This document shows, one piece after another, positions 1-11,605 of a stretch of DNA of 64,000 bases (its first letter is position 1; each line of letters starts with the position of its first letter). The position numbers and the translations under genes were made by a program. The stretch comes from Ustilaginoidea virens. Its lineage: Eukaryota; Ascomycota; Sordariomycetes; Hypocreales; Clavicipitaceae. Below the pieces are notes generated by a model. It saw only the letters and a list, made by a program, of their open reading frames with translations. It made no database searches and had not been told where the DNA came from. Location of the stretch: positions 3,410,001 to 3,474,000 of the forward strand of contig NC_057318.1 in assembly GCF_000687475.1 (NCBI RefSeq). The letters run 5' to 3'.

Positions 1-330
1 TCTCCCAACTGAAGGGAACCTCGCCATTGATTATTTACACATGCCCTCCCCTCGCCCGCCGCCCTGTTCCACCCCGTCCGAAGCCGCAGGTATCCCAAGC
101 CAGGCCCGTCCATCATCAGACACCGCCGACAGCTGGGCCGACGCGGCTCAATGCAGCGGTCTAGAATCCAGCTAGATGCACGCAGCAAGCACCGCCGTCC
201 AAGTCACACAAAACGGACAAAGGAAAGCCTACAGCAACACGGACGGCTGAGGGCGGAGGAGGGGGAAGGGGAACAAAGAGAAGAAAACAAGACAAGGGAA
301 AGAAAACAGGGCAAGAAGGGGGCGAAAAGA
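1..330. other. 3' flank of the cutinase gene, no gene seen
   Basis: No convincing coding sequence on either strand. It holds the 3' flank of the cutinase gene, which is read from the minus strand. Purine-rich tracts lie around 245-330. The cutinase stop codon begins immediately after this stretch. Confidence 0.5.
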
Positions 331-2572
331 TCATTCTCGAAGCTTGGACATGATGAAGTCGATCTGCTCCTTCACGCGAGGTCCGTACATGAAGTGAGCG
401 GGCGTCAAGGCATACGAGCCGTTGCACATGCCGTCGGCATTGTCGCAGACGATGTGGGTTTTGGACTTGGGGAAATTGGCTATTTGACCTTGTTCCTGCA
501 GCACCCAAAAAAGAAGAAAAAAAGAAAGGGAGAGAGAGAGAGAGAGAGAGAGTTAGCTAGGCCCGCGTGACACAAGTTGGACCAGGGAAGGGGGGGGGGG
601 GGAAGGAGAGTGGCTGTCAACGTACCCAGATCATCAGAGGATCGCCATAGGTAATGGCAGCTACGATCCTGCGCTTCTGGCTTCGCGGAAGGCCGCTGAC
701 AGACCGGTGCGTGAGCGAGGCGCCCTGGCTGTATCCTCCGACCACGAGCTTCGTCTTGGGGCAGCTGTGCAGGATGTCTGCTATCTGCTTCTGCATGATC
801 ATGACGTCGGCCGGGTCGGCGCCCATGTTAAAGTTGCCCTGGACAGAGGCTGCGTATTTCACGCCTTGGACCGAGAGTCTGTCGCCGCCGAGGGCTGCTT
901 GCAGGGCCTGCGCCGTTGCAGGACCAAGTGATAAGCCCAAGTCTCCCGGTTCGCCTGTTCCTCTTGCGAAGAGAAGGGTTACCTCTTTGCAACCCCCCGA
1001 GGATGAGTCAGAGTCGCCCGCTGAGTCGCCCGAGTCTTTGTTTTTCCCCGAGAGCGACGCTTGATCCGAGCCTCCGCCCAGGCTTGGGCCGGGAGTCCAA
1101 CCACTACCGCCCCCAAGGCCGCCTCCATACCCAGGGAACAAGCTGCCGCCTGCGCCTGGGCTTAAACCGCCAAAACCGCCAAATTGCCTGCGGAAAATGC
1201 CGCGTCTGGGAATCTTGCCGCCGAGCCACGTCCGTAAAGTCGCGCCGCTGAAAGCTTTACCGACGGCCCCGACGGCCCAAGTGGAAGAGCTGTCACTGGA
1301 ACGTTTGACGTGGTTTCCAGCACCAGCAGCATCAGGCATAGGGTTCCCGCCGGCAGCTTTACCGCCCGGTAGAGGAGTATCACTGGAGTCTTTGCCAGTA
1401 GCTGGGGGTTTATCGCAGGGAGGTTTGCCGCCAGGTAGAGGAGCATCAGTAGTATCCTTGCCAGCAGGTGGGGGAGTATCGCCGGGAGCTTTGCCGCCAG
1501 GTAGAGGAGCATCAGTAGTATCCTTGCCAGCAGGTGGGGGAGTATCGCCGGGAGCTTTGCCGCCAGGTAGAGGAGTATCACTAGAGTCCTTTCCAGTATC
1601 TGGGGGGGTATCACCAGAATCTTTGCCGCCAGGTACAGGACTATCACTACAGTCCTTGCCAGCAGGTGGGGGAGTATCGCCGGGAGGTTCGCCGCCAGGT
1701 AGAGGACTATCACTAGAGTCCTTGCCAGCAGCTGGGGGGGCATCACCGGAACCTTTGCCGCTATCACTAGAAGTGTTGCCAGTGGCGGGAGGAGTAGGAG
1801 TATCGTCCGAGTCTTTTTTCTCATCGCTGGAATCTTTGCTGCTGTTCTCACCAGAAGTCTCGCTAGTGGCTGGAGTAGGAGTGTCGTCCGAGTCTTTATC
1901 ATCATCGCTGGAATCTTTGCTGTCGTCACCAGGAGCCTTGCCAGTGGCTGGAGGAGTAGGAGTGTCGTCCGAGACTTTAGCATTGTCGCCGGAACCTTTG
2001 CTATTATCACGAGAAGCCTTGCTAGTGGCTGGAGGAGTAAGAGTGTCGCCCGAGGCTTTGGCATCAACGCCGGAACCTTTGCTGTCAATATGAGAGGTCT
2101 TGCCGGTGGCTGGAGGAGTGTCGTCCGAGTCTTCATCGTCATCGCCCGAGTCTTTGCCATCGGATGAAGAAGAACTGCCACCGGCCCCGAGGCCACCAAG
2201 GCCACCAGGTGGAAAGCCACCACCAAACATTTTGGCCAAACCACCAAGGCCCCCTGCTCCAGAACCGCCGCCGAGTCCCTTGCCTAGGCCCCCCAGGCCA
2301 CCGGGCGGAAACCCGCCGCCCAGTCCGCCTAGGCCCCCAGAGCCACCACCCGGCGGAAACCCGCCGCCGAGTCCCCCCAAGCCACCCGGTGGGAACCCGC
2401 CGCCGAGCCCCCCTAAGCCACCGGGCGGAAACCCGCCGCCGAGTCCGCCTAGGCCCCCAGAGCCACCACCCAGACGCCCAAAGGTGCGTTCCTTCAACTC
2501 GGCGGGGACAGGGGCGGGGACAGGGGCCGAGAGACAGGTCGAAGCCAGAGTTAGCAGGATGATTGGCTTCAT
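331..2572 (-). CDS. Secreted cutinase with long Gly-rich and Ser/Asp/Pro-rich repeat stalk
   Basis: Two exons, 2572-626 and 495-331, joined in phase 0 across a 130 bp GT-AG intron; 703 residues. The start was set at the Met opening MKPIILLTLASTCLSA, a clear signal peptide, rather than an in-frame Met 15 codons upstream. After the signal come Gly-rich repeats built on GGLGGGFPP (about residues 30-150), then about 300 residues of Ser/Asp/Thr/Pro repeats such as GKAPGDTPPPAGKD, then a cutinase domain at about 527-703. That domain shows FARGTGEPG, the nucleophile elbow GYSQG (Ser615) and, in exon 2, CDNADGMC (Asp670) and TPAHF (His683), so the triad is complete. Cutinases hydrolyse cutin and other polyesters outside the cell and are normally about 200-230 residues, so the stalk is exceptional. 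It may tether or space the enzyme at the wall (inference). Confidence 0.9.
496..625 (-). other. Cutinase intron with (GA)n and poly-C/G tract
   Basis: This phase-0 intron has donor GTACGT and acceptor CTGCAG on the minus strand. On the plus strand it contains a GA dinucleotide run at about 529-552 and a G run at about 590-602. Without it, the Ser exon would be separated from the Asp/His exon by stop codons. Confidence 0.75.
1300..1780 (-). repeat. In-frame minisatellite coding the cutinase stalk
   Basis: Tandem units encode variants of the Pro/Gly/Asp motif in the stalk. The clearest pair is a 66 bp unit starting at 1441 and repeated, apparently identically, from 1507. The unit length is a multiple of three, so gain or loss of a unit keeps the frame. 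A second in-frame repeat field, coding Gly-Leu-Gly and Phe-Pro-Pro, lies at about 2180-2480. Confidence 0.85.
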
Positions 2573-2681
2573 AATGGAAGCGTGACGGATTTCTGAATGA
2601 ATTTCGACTCGACACAAGTAACACCAGGCACCTGCATATTCGTGGGTTATGAGATTTCGTCGTCAAGAAAGCAGGCAGACG

Positions 2682-2690
2682 CTTATATAG
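2682..2690 (-). promoter_or_regulatory. Probable TATA element of the cutinase gene
   Basis: The minus strand reads CTATATAAG about 110 bp upstream of the chosen cutinase start, a normal TATA distance once a short 5' leader is allowed for. This supports the start at 2572. Confidence 0.5.
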
Positions 2691-4951
2691 TACGGCTGGT
2701 TAGTTCTCCGAGCTCCTCTTAGTAAGCCTAGCCTTGCGTCATGCTCTGTTCTGGCTGTTTTCATATATCCAAACCTCCGCATGATCGACTGTTCCAGATG
2801 ACTGAAGACTCTGCCGGTTCAGGTAAAGACTGCCACGTGTGGCCATTGTCAAAGCATCCGTATGACATTTTCATACTGAGGCTAGTCAGGTACCGGGAGA
2901 AAAGCCGCCAGAGAGATATTGCAAAAGCGGAGTGGGTTTCATCTGGCCTCCTGCGGTAGCGTATCGTCGTTGTGTGAACTTTATCTGCGCTGCAAAAACA
3001 AAGCAGCTTCCGGTGCTGCTGAGTCATGGCACGGACTATGTTAGACATTGATATCTGAGACATAGTGCCAGTTGCCCGGGTTTGTGCTGGAGCCTGTTGA
3101 TTCGCCAGATCGCCATGGTGCTTTCCATGCGACGGTGGGACGGTCCAGAACCCCAGAATAACCTGATTTCTACTGTGAGCAGCACTCATGAACCTATCGA
3201 TTCAAGAGCTTGACGACTACTTTTGCCTGTACCCCTGTGCAGAAAATGAATAGAGATATAGCAGGCTGCGCAGTTTATGAAAGAGATTAATTATGTTTGT
3301 CTCAGTTACTCCACCAGCAATGTAAATGTCCAGGATTCAGGAGCATTGGCCCTTGGTCGGGTGAAGAGAAGCATTAAACTCTCTCTTCATCTGATGCGTT
3401 CGTTTAGCTGTTTGAAAACAGCAATTGAGTACCATTACCCATTGGTTTGTAGACCTACACACTCCCAAGCAAGGGGCTTCCATGCTCCCCGGCAGCATTG
3501 AATGGGTGTTGCAATGATACTGCGTAATTTGCTGGCGGCGTAGCATCGGTTGGCCCGTGGGACAATAACCTAGCCAGCTAGCTGCCCGCAGGGAGGAGGA
3601 GGATGATGATGATGATATTGTCGATAGGTCATGGCTGGTTCTGCGACTAGTGCTTTTGTGACCCTGTCGCGGGTTGTTGGCTTCAAAGGCAAGCCTGATC
3701 GATAGGTTCTGGCCATCATCGTGCGGAAAATGAAGTAATTGTGAATGACAGACTGACTACTCCGTAGACGGCCGCCATGGGTCTTGTCAATTGGAAACGG
3801 CCTCAGGTTTCAGCCAGGGCCCCCCGCCCTTTGATCAAGCTCAAGAACATGTGACGAAAAACGGCTCTGCATGGGGCATCTCCATGGAGCAAGTCCACCA
3901 ACGGCGAGTCAGGGGTGGTCCGATCGCCGGTTGTTTCCGCTCATCATCGCATGTGCGGCCACGTTCGTAATGGAAATACGGCGTTGCAGTCGTGCATTGA
4001 CCTTCTTCGGCCGAAGCAAGCAGAACAAGGAAGGACATCTGAAAAGGACAGCCAAGGATCGGAGTCTGGGGGACTCGGTGGCATGTGTTCCTGGGTCAAC
4101 CGCCCGTTATGGCTTCTGAGAACTCGTTGCTCCATAAGTTCATATGCTTCTCCGCAAGCTTGAGTTTCTCACTACCATGCATGGCGAGCCAACCCCGACA
4201 CCGGTGACAAGTGTTCCGTTCGTTATCAATCGTAAGATGGCCCAAGAATCAATCACCCAGAGGTCCGTGACTACGTTGGCTGCAGCCCTATCAGAGCCGA
4301 CGAGCTGGTGACCGTCACCCAGGAACCAGCTTAGCGCGCCATGGTACATAGTTGTGCATGTGTCAAGGTGCTTGGACACCGAAGGTTGCCAATTTCGTGG
4401 ACTCTGCTCACCCGTCTTATAATGCGAGAGTCAACAACACTGGTTTCTTGACGAAAGACTGTGCGTCGTCCGGCTGCCACGAATCCATAGGTGAGTAGTA
4501 TGTATTGACGACAACCTTCTCCGCACGTTGCACCTGTATTGTGGGGTATCGAATGTGTTAGTTCATGTCTCAGTTTGTGTCTGCCAGTCAGTTGGCTGCT
4601 TTTCCACTGGTAAAATCAAAAGATGGCTCTCATGACCCAACGTCTGCCGAGAATGTAATTGTCCGGCCCGCCGGTGATCCAGCCACCGGCACCTCTACCA
4701 AAGCGTTTGTTTTAACTGCATCGTGCTGCCAAGCAAGTCTGTTCCTCATGATTCGTTACCCAAGTAAGCTTTAACTTTTCTGTTCGCAGCGACAAGAACC
4801 CTCCGGCGCGACTGATGGTCTATTTGCCGCCATCTTCTGCCTTGCTGAGTGACAAAAGAACCGGAATTCCGCTTCGGTTTATGTTCCGCTCTTCTCATCT
4901 TGCGGGGCTCGCCTGGTACGAGCTGTAGTGCATCGTCATAGCAGCCGGAAA
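2691..4951. other. Gene-poor intergenic region with possible decayed coding remnant
   Basis: No intact gene is evident. A GAT/ATG triplet run lies at about 3600-3616, and one TACTCCGTA motif at 3758-3766. Between about 3915 and 4490 the plus strand carries broken protein-like segments with cysteines, such as GDKCSVRYQS, DYVGCSPIRADEL and LTKDCASSGC, separated by stops and a frame change. They may be remains of a small secreted protein gene, but I cannot name a family. Confidence 0.4.
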
Positions 4952-6599
4952 ATGCAGCTGCCAAGGACGGCTACCTGGCTGGCGGTGGCGCTGAGCGTCG
5001 GCCGAGTCGGGGCTCAAACGACGAAGTCTGATATAATTGCGATTGCGGCCTCCGACTTTCCACACTGCACTGTTCGTGGTCCCCGGTAAACACAGACGAA
5101 GCTTAAACTGACCAAGCTTCATGTCTAGTTGGACTGCATCCGACCAAGTAATCTTCTCGACTCGAATTGCACAAACAGCATATGCGCCTGCAGGCTTGAT
5201 GACGCGTTGGATGATGCCCGGTCGTGTCTCCGACGATCTTGCGGCTATCCGGATATACTAGGTATGTTTCCCGCTTTCCGATCCTCGCTCTCTTTACTCC
5301 CAAGGCTGTATACGTTTTGGGCGGAGAAGAGAAGGAAAGAAGGGGAAAAGCTCACCGAGGTTTTTTGGAGTGGGTTTTTTTGGAGTGCAGCCGCGAAACA
5401 CATCACCAGCTCAGCTTGTAACGGCCGGGATTACAGAAGAGACAGCGCTGGCGCGTATAAAGTGATGAACATGGCCCTCAGCATATTGACCGGCGTCGTC
5501 TGTATTTCTCGATTTGTGTTCAAACGAAAGTTTAGCGCTGCTCGCCGATATACCCCGGACGACTGGATACTCATGTCAGCCTTTGCCGTTGGTCTCCCCT
5601 GTGCCCTCGTCAATCGTCACGGTCTTGTACACAGTGGCTTGGGCAGGGATGCCTGGACATTGACGACGGATGATATTTACCATTTCGCCATATACTTCTA
5701 CATTTTGGAGATTCTATACACGATCTGCATGGCTCTCATCAAGTTGACGCTTCTGGCCTTTTACCTCACGTTATTCCTAGCAGCCAGCACAAGCGTATGG
5801 ACGCGCCGACTTTTGTGGGGATCAATAACTTTCCAAGTGGTGCTCGCAACAGTTACCATAATGTTGGCTGTTTTCCAATGCAGCCCTGTTTCATACTATT
5901 GGAAGCAGCTTGTTGCCTCGGATGCGTCGGCATCTTGCATAGCGTCGACACCTATTGTATGGACGAACGCTTCGCTGAATGTGGCGCTCGACATATGGAT
6001 AGTCCTCATACCACTGAGAGAGGTGCGGAATCTTCGAATGCCTCTGAGGAAGAAGCTTGGCGTCATCTTCATGTTCTTGATGGGGACTTTGTAAGACCTG
6101 CTCCGCCATGTTGCTTCCCCGCAGGGGATGTTGTCTCCCCTGGAAATTCTAGAGCAAACGTGAATCATGTTGCTTCGACGCTAATCAATGGCAAAATAGC
6201 GTGACCGTAGTGTCAATCTTACGGCTGTCATCCATATATCTGACGAGCGCCTCCATCAACATCACGTGGGATTATCTCCCACTAGCATTGTGGTCCACCG
6301 TCGAAATCAACGTGGGCATCATCTGCACGTGCCTTCCGACCCTGAGACTGATATTCATGAGCATCTCGCCGAAAGTATGCGGTTCCCAGGAACCTCGTTC
6401 CAAGACGGTGAGCAAAAGTACAGAAGCGCAGTTGGGGGCAGCAGCGTCGAGGAGGCAAAGACGACTGTCAAGTCTGGAAACAAATGTTGGGACGGAGGAG
6501 GGAGAGTTGGGTGCATATGCCGGGCCGAAGTTTAACGTTGTCGTCACAGACCAAGAGCTTGGTATCCCTTTTTCTGAAGGAAGAGGTCATCAGGAGTAA
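4952..6599 (+). CDS. CFEM-domain seven-transmembrane receptor (Pth11-like)
   Basis: Four exons: 4952-5071, 5129-5261, 5415-6090 and 6200-6599; 442 residues. A signal peptide (MQLPRTATWLAVALSVGRVGA) precedes a CFEM domain with its Cys pattern intact only after splicing: FPHCTLDC, then SNCTNSICAC, then ARSCLRRSC. Seven hydrophobic segments follow, with the TPDDW motif typical of the fungal rhodopsin-like domain before helix 2 and VTVVSILRL in helix 6, which spans the last intron. The cytoplasmic tail is Ser/Arg-rich. Pth11-type receptors sense surfaces and host cues and signal through G proteins and cAMP. The ligand cannot be inferred here. The small first exon supplies both the secretion signal and the first CFEM cysteine. 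Confidence 0.9.
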
Positions 6600-7116
6600 T
6601 AAAAGAAAAAAGAAGGTAGACAGACATGGGCGGGGGGGGGGAGTGTCTTCGAGAAATACGAGGAAGGTGGTGGTCTGGTCTGGTCACTTGGTGCCAACTC
6701 CACCAACAACCTAACGCTAGGTATACTCTGTACATAAAAAGGCCCTAGTAGGTACCTAGCTAGGAGGTACCTAACCGTGCCTAACCTAGCCTACTTGAGC
6801 ACCTAATGAGCTATGTAATCACACGACTATCTTACTCCATCGTATTATCGTGATCAAGCTTTGCTCGGCTGAAAAGAGGTCTGTGTGTGGCCTGGTGCCT
6901 GCCTTTAACGCCCATTGACCGAGTCCGACTGACATGAAACAAATGCTCGCACCTGCCGCGGGTCAAACTCGTCAAACGAGGATCAAACCAACTGAATGAA
7001 ATCCTCGACTCAAGCTCGGCAAAGCTTCCAGTTTCCAGCTTCCAGCTTCACCGTGTCTGTGCAGCGACATTTCTTGAAGGAATAACCCAACCACGCGAGA
7101 CGAGACCCGCTTCACC
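6600..7116. other. Intergenic region with palindromic AGGTACCT cluster
   Basis: Contains a dense cluster of TAGGTACCTA-like and CCTAACCTAG-like repeats at about 6715-6815, then the promoter and leader of the racemase-like gene. No coding sequence is supported. Confidence 0.5.
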
Positions 7117-8448
7117 ATGGCAGCGTTTGGGCCTCCCCCCCTCACGGGCATCAAAGTCCTCGAGTTTGCTGGTCTGGCTCCAGGTTGGTTGATGACGATC
7201 CGACCGCGGACATGCCTTCATCTTGGAAACGCTTCCCCCCCTCTCCCCCTACTTCAAACTAACAAACGTCTGGTCACTCCGTCTCGCGATAATTGAGGCC
7301 CTTTTGCGGGAATGCTCCTCGCCGACGCAGGCGCGTCCGTCATACGCATCGACCGCGTCTCCTCCAATCCCTCTCTGCCCACCAATGACATTCTCGCCCG
7401 CCGCAAGGCCTCCGTATCCGTGGACCTCAAAACCCGCGCAGGCGTGGATTTTATCAAAGAGCTCGTTGCCCGGGGCGCCGACGTCCTCATCGACCCCTTC
7501 CGACCGGGCGTCCTCGAGAAGCTCGGCCTTGGGCCCGACGAGCTTCTCGGAATCAACCCCCGCCTCATCTACGGACGTCTGACGGGCTTCCGCCGCGACG
7601 GGCGGTACGCCGACATGGCAGGCCACGATATCAACTACTTGGCTGTGTCGGGAGTACTCAGTCTTCTCGGCCGAGCCAGCGACACTCCCCATCCGCCCGC
7701 CAACATCCTCGCCGATTTCGCAGGTGGCGGTGCAAACCTCGTTCAGGGCATACTCTTGGCTCTTCTTGCTCGCCACACATCAGGCAAGGGCCAAGTTGTC
7801 GAGGCCAACATGGTGGACGGATCATCCTACCTCGCGACCTTCCCGAGGCTCGCGCTCAAGACTGCCATGGGTGCTCGCGGTCGCGGTAGAAATCTGCTCG
7901 ACGGCGGGTGCCCCTTTTACGATACCTACGAGACCAAGGACGGTAAATATTTCTCCGTCGGAGCTCTAGAACCGCGTTTCTTCGAGCTCCTCACCAAAGG
8001 AATGGGCCTCGAGGGGCGGGGCCTAGAAGAGAATCGCTTCAATGTTGACGAGTGGCCCGCCATTTATACCTTGTTCAAGGAAACGTTCAAGAAAAAGACT
8101 CGCTCAGAGTGGGAGGCCATCTTTGACGGCACGGACGCCTGTGCCGCTCCCGTCCTGGACTATGACGAGCTGGAAAATGACCCTAGCCGGGAGGGAGACC
8201 AGCGCCCCTCTGTGACGTTGCGTGGGACTCCATGTCTGGCAATCAAGCCGCGGCCAGAAGAAGAATCCGATCCCGTGAAGTACGGCCAGGGCTCCGGTGT
8301 TGCTGGGGGCGGGTACGTCTGTGAGCCGCTGGCGCCTGGTCATGGTGGACCCATTCTGCTGGAGAAATGGTTGGGGTGGAGGAAGGGAGAACACTATGAT
8401 ATCAAGGGGGACTTCTATGTGTTGAGAGGCGGCGGATCCAAGCTGTAA
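7117..8448 (+). CDS. Alpha-methylacyl-CoA racemase-like CoA-transferase family III enzyme, peroxisomal
   Basis: Two exons, 7117-7183 and 7298-8448 (phase-1 intron of 114 bp); 405 residues. The join restores [17 protein letters not shown], the conserved N-terminal signature. The body follows the AMACR pattern: [49 protein letters not shown] and [13 protein letters not shown]. His132/Asp133 and Asp162 have the same 30-residue spacing as the His/Asp catalytic pair of the bacterial racemase MCR. The protein ends in SKL, a textbook type 1 peroxisomal targeting signal. Expected role: racemisation of 2-methylacyl-CoA (2R to 2S) so that branched acyl chains can enter peroxisomal beta-oxidation. No partner gene is adjacent. 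Confidence 0.92.
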
Positions 8449-9152
8449 CAAAGCACCTGAATCTCCCAAAATCGACGAGTAATGGATAGTACACAAAAAT
8501 AGTAAAATAGACCACATGAAAAGGGTTAGAGTACTGGAACGACAGCAGCAGCAGCAGCAGCAGCAGCATCGACACATCTCCCTTGAAAATGCCACAGATT
8601 CTGTCCTTGTTGTTGGACTCGTTTGGCTGGGCTATTCAAGACATGACGACGGGACAATCAATAATGTCCTATGCAATAAAATTCGGCTAAATGCTTCATC
8701 TAGTCTCGTTTGCCCGTTCGTTCGTTCCATAGCTACCCGTCCAGCATGACCGAAATCGCCAAGCAACAGTATTCATCGTTCAACACACATTGCATCGACC
8801 CCTCCGTCTCATTTTCTGTAACCAAAGCTAAATTCAACCGATGCCACATGAGAAAGCTTCGTTTCTGCGTAGCGGCTCACAGGAAAACGAAATCGTCTAG
8901 AGGTTCCGTCCTCAAGACCCATGGATATCTTATCTTTTCGCGCTGATCTACTCTAACCCTTGTAAAACCACCCGTGGTATCGAGGAAAAAAGAGAATGGG
9001 GGAGTGGGACGAAGAATATACCTCCAAGCCTGATTACTACGGCAGTGACGCCACATCAAGTCTTCATACTCGCCATCGTCTTGACGAACCAACAAACCTG
9101 TTTTCGTAACAAAGATGTCGCCTTCTGCGTCGCAGTCACCATCCAAGTCTCT
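8449..9152. other. Convergent 3' intergenic region
   Basis: Lies between the 3' ends of the racemase-like gene (plus) and vps1 (minus). A CAG run at about 8546-8567 is the main feature. No gene is supported. Confidence 0.5.
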
Positions 9153-11605
9153 TTACTGGACTTGGCTAACGATTTCGCTAGCCTTGCCCAGCGACTCCAC
9201 CATCTGTTGACACTCTTTTCGTCGGCGAATGGTAAAATCGCTCTCCTTCAGTAGATCGTCCAGCGTATCGGTTCGGTACATGTTTTCAAGAAGTTCGCGT
9301 TGCATCTCATCCTTGGTGAATCTAAACAGCACCGATTAGAATAGAATGCCAACTAGCCGCCATACCAGGCCCAATTCTGGACATACTGGACAAGATTAAG
9401 CATAATGGCCTTGGGGACCATGTCGATCATGGTTCGCTTGACAATGTTATAGTATGAAGATATCAATAGCTCTGTTCCATTTCAGCGTCGAGTCCCTTGT
9501 TCTTCTTTCTCCCACGGGGATACCATATCCGAAAACTTACTGATGACCTCAACCTCGATATTCTCGCGCTCAGAAAGAGTCCCGGAGGCCTTGAGTGTAG
9601 GAGGAGGTGCCTCCATCGCCGCAGCCTTCTTCTTGTTCTTGGCGGCGAAAAAGCTCCCGAAGAATCCAGCGTTGCCAGTGCCATCAGTCTCGGGGACCGT
9701 AGGGCTTCCAGTTCGTGCCGGCGTGCTGGGCACAGGCAGAGGCTTGCCAGTCTTGGGATCAACCTGGACAGGCTTGGAGGGGTTGTAGCGTTCGTTGACA
9801 ATCGCCATGGCCTAAAAAGATGAGAAAGCGTTAGGACGAAATTAGGGAATGAAACCGGTTAGTCGCAAGCTGTTTCTTGCACCTACCCGATGGCCGTTTA
9901 AAAAGTCGGGGTGGCCAGTGTTGATGTAGCAAGCCTCCATAGCGACGAGATCTCGGACTAGCTTGTTCGTCGGCTCCATGGCCTTTTTGAAGAAGCCGAT
10001 GACGACCCCGTGCATCTTTTCCTTGAGCTGAGGATATCTGCGGTACAGAGACTTGGCAAGAAGTTGCGACAGAATGCGCACCAACTCATCATAGGCCAAA
10101 GAGACACACTTCAAGCTAGGGTCTTCGAGGCGCTTGATTTGCTGCTTCACAATGAGCTCGAAAGCAGTCGTGCCGACAAAGAGGGCGGGAGAAGAACCAG
10201 AAGAGTTGTACAGGATAGTGCGAATATCGACATCTTTGACCACATCGAAGGGATCCAGAGCTTTGACGCCGTTTGAGTAGAGTTCATGGAAGACAAAACT
10301 GATACGGGCACCGCCGGACAGTTCCGTGCTAGACAGCTCCGTGTTGTTGCCATCGAGGACTGTGCGCCACTCGTTGGTAAACTCGGTAATGATGTTGAGA
10401 ACAATGTTGGCACTGTTTCCGAGCATGGAAGGACCTAAGCTCTCCAGTTCCGAAGTATATTTCAGTAGAGAGCTGGAGATTCGGGCCTTGATGTCGGGAA
10501 GAGTCTGTTTGATATGCATCATCAGGATCAAGTTGAGTTTGCGCGCTAGATAGGGGGTGCCGCAGTATGAGCTCTTGTTCCGGTAAGCCTTGTGGTTTTC
10601 GAAGAAGGCCTTTTCGGCTTCTAGCGCTACGTTGATGGCCTTCTTGTTGTCAATGTCTCGTTGACCTCGGTTGACGACTGGAACATAGCCCAGCCGCAGG
10701 GGGATGACGCGGTTTGACAGTATGTCAATAACGTCGGTTCCCTCATCCATAAGATCGACCTTGGTCAAGACGCCAATGGTTCGTTGACCTTCGGGATCAA
10801 CCTCGCGCGCGAGCTTCAGTCCATCCGAGTTGGCCAAATCAATGTTGGCAGCGGTAACGGCCAGGATAATGGCATTCGACTTTCCAATGTATTTCAAAAC
10901 CATCTCTCGGATCTGTCGTTCAATATCGCGGGGCTGGTCTCCGACGGGGACTTTGGTCAGGCCTGGTAAATCCACCAACGTCAAGGTGAGCACGTTTGGA
11001 GAGTAGATGCGGAGGTTGATGGGGGCGGGAGAAATGCCAGCATTCTTTCCGACTTTTGACTCAGTTTCGCGGGCAATCTCCTCGCGAATCATGCCAAAGT
11101 CGTAGTATTTTTGGCCTGGAATATGCAGGAACTCCCCCCATTCGTCGGCATTGGCGGCTTTGTCGTTGGCTGTAGACACTTCATCGGCACTGACACCGTT
11201 TGTCTGCGCTGGTCGGTTGATGAGCTGCAGCACCAGGGGACGCCGTGTGACGATGCCAGAACCTCGGGGTAAGCTGTTGCATCGCAGGATGGTCAGCTTC
11301 ACGGCGCTGGATAGGAGACTGACTGGGCATCAAGAACGGCGACCTACAAGTCTCGGCCCACAATATTTTCCAACACTGAACTTTTACCGCTGGACTGGCT
11401 GCCCACGACGACGATCTGAGGCAAATCGATGGGGTTGTTGACACCGACAGTCGCGAAGACATCTTGAAGCTTGTTGACAAGCCTGGGCCGCATATCAGCA
11501 TTTTTCCACGATACACCGGCACGTTCAACGGGAAAGCGACATCGTCACCTACTGGATCAAGGCAGGGTCCGAGATACCACCCGGAGTCGCGAGAGAGCCG
11601 CTCAT
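9153..11605 (-). CDS. vps1: Dynamin-like GTPase Vps1
   Basis: Six exons on the minus strand: 11605-11553, 11482-11348, 11273-9887, 9811-9541, 9471-9387 and 9321-9153; 699 residues, the usual Vps1 size. G1 is GSQSSGKSS (exon 2); the GRDFLPRGSG segment spans intron 2. Further motifs are DLPGLTKVP (G3) and TKVDLMDEG (G4). The middle domain follows, then a Lys/Pro-rich variable insert in exon 4 instead of a PH domain, and a GTPase effector domain ending [13 protein letters not shown]. Vps1 self-assembles on membranes for Golgi-to-vacuole transport, endosome recycling and peroxisome fission. Every exon junction keeps frame and restores family sequence, for example LNLVQ/FTKDEMQ across the last intron. 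The variable insert is the only poorly conserved part. Confidence 0.97.

Noticed and set aside
1162..2247. 361-codon frame on the minus strand overlapping the cutinase
   Set aside because: It is the repeat region of the cutinase read in another frame; composition is a by-product of the minisatellite.
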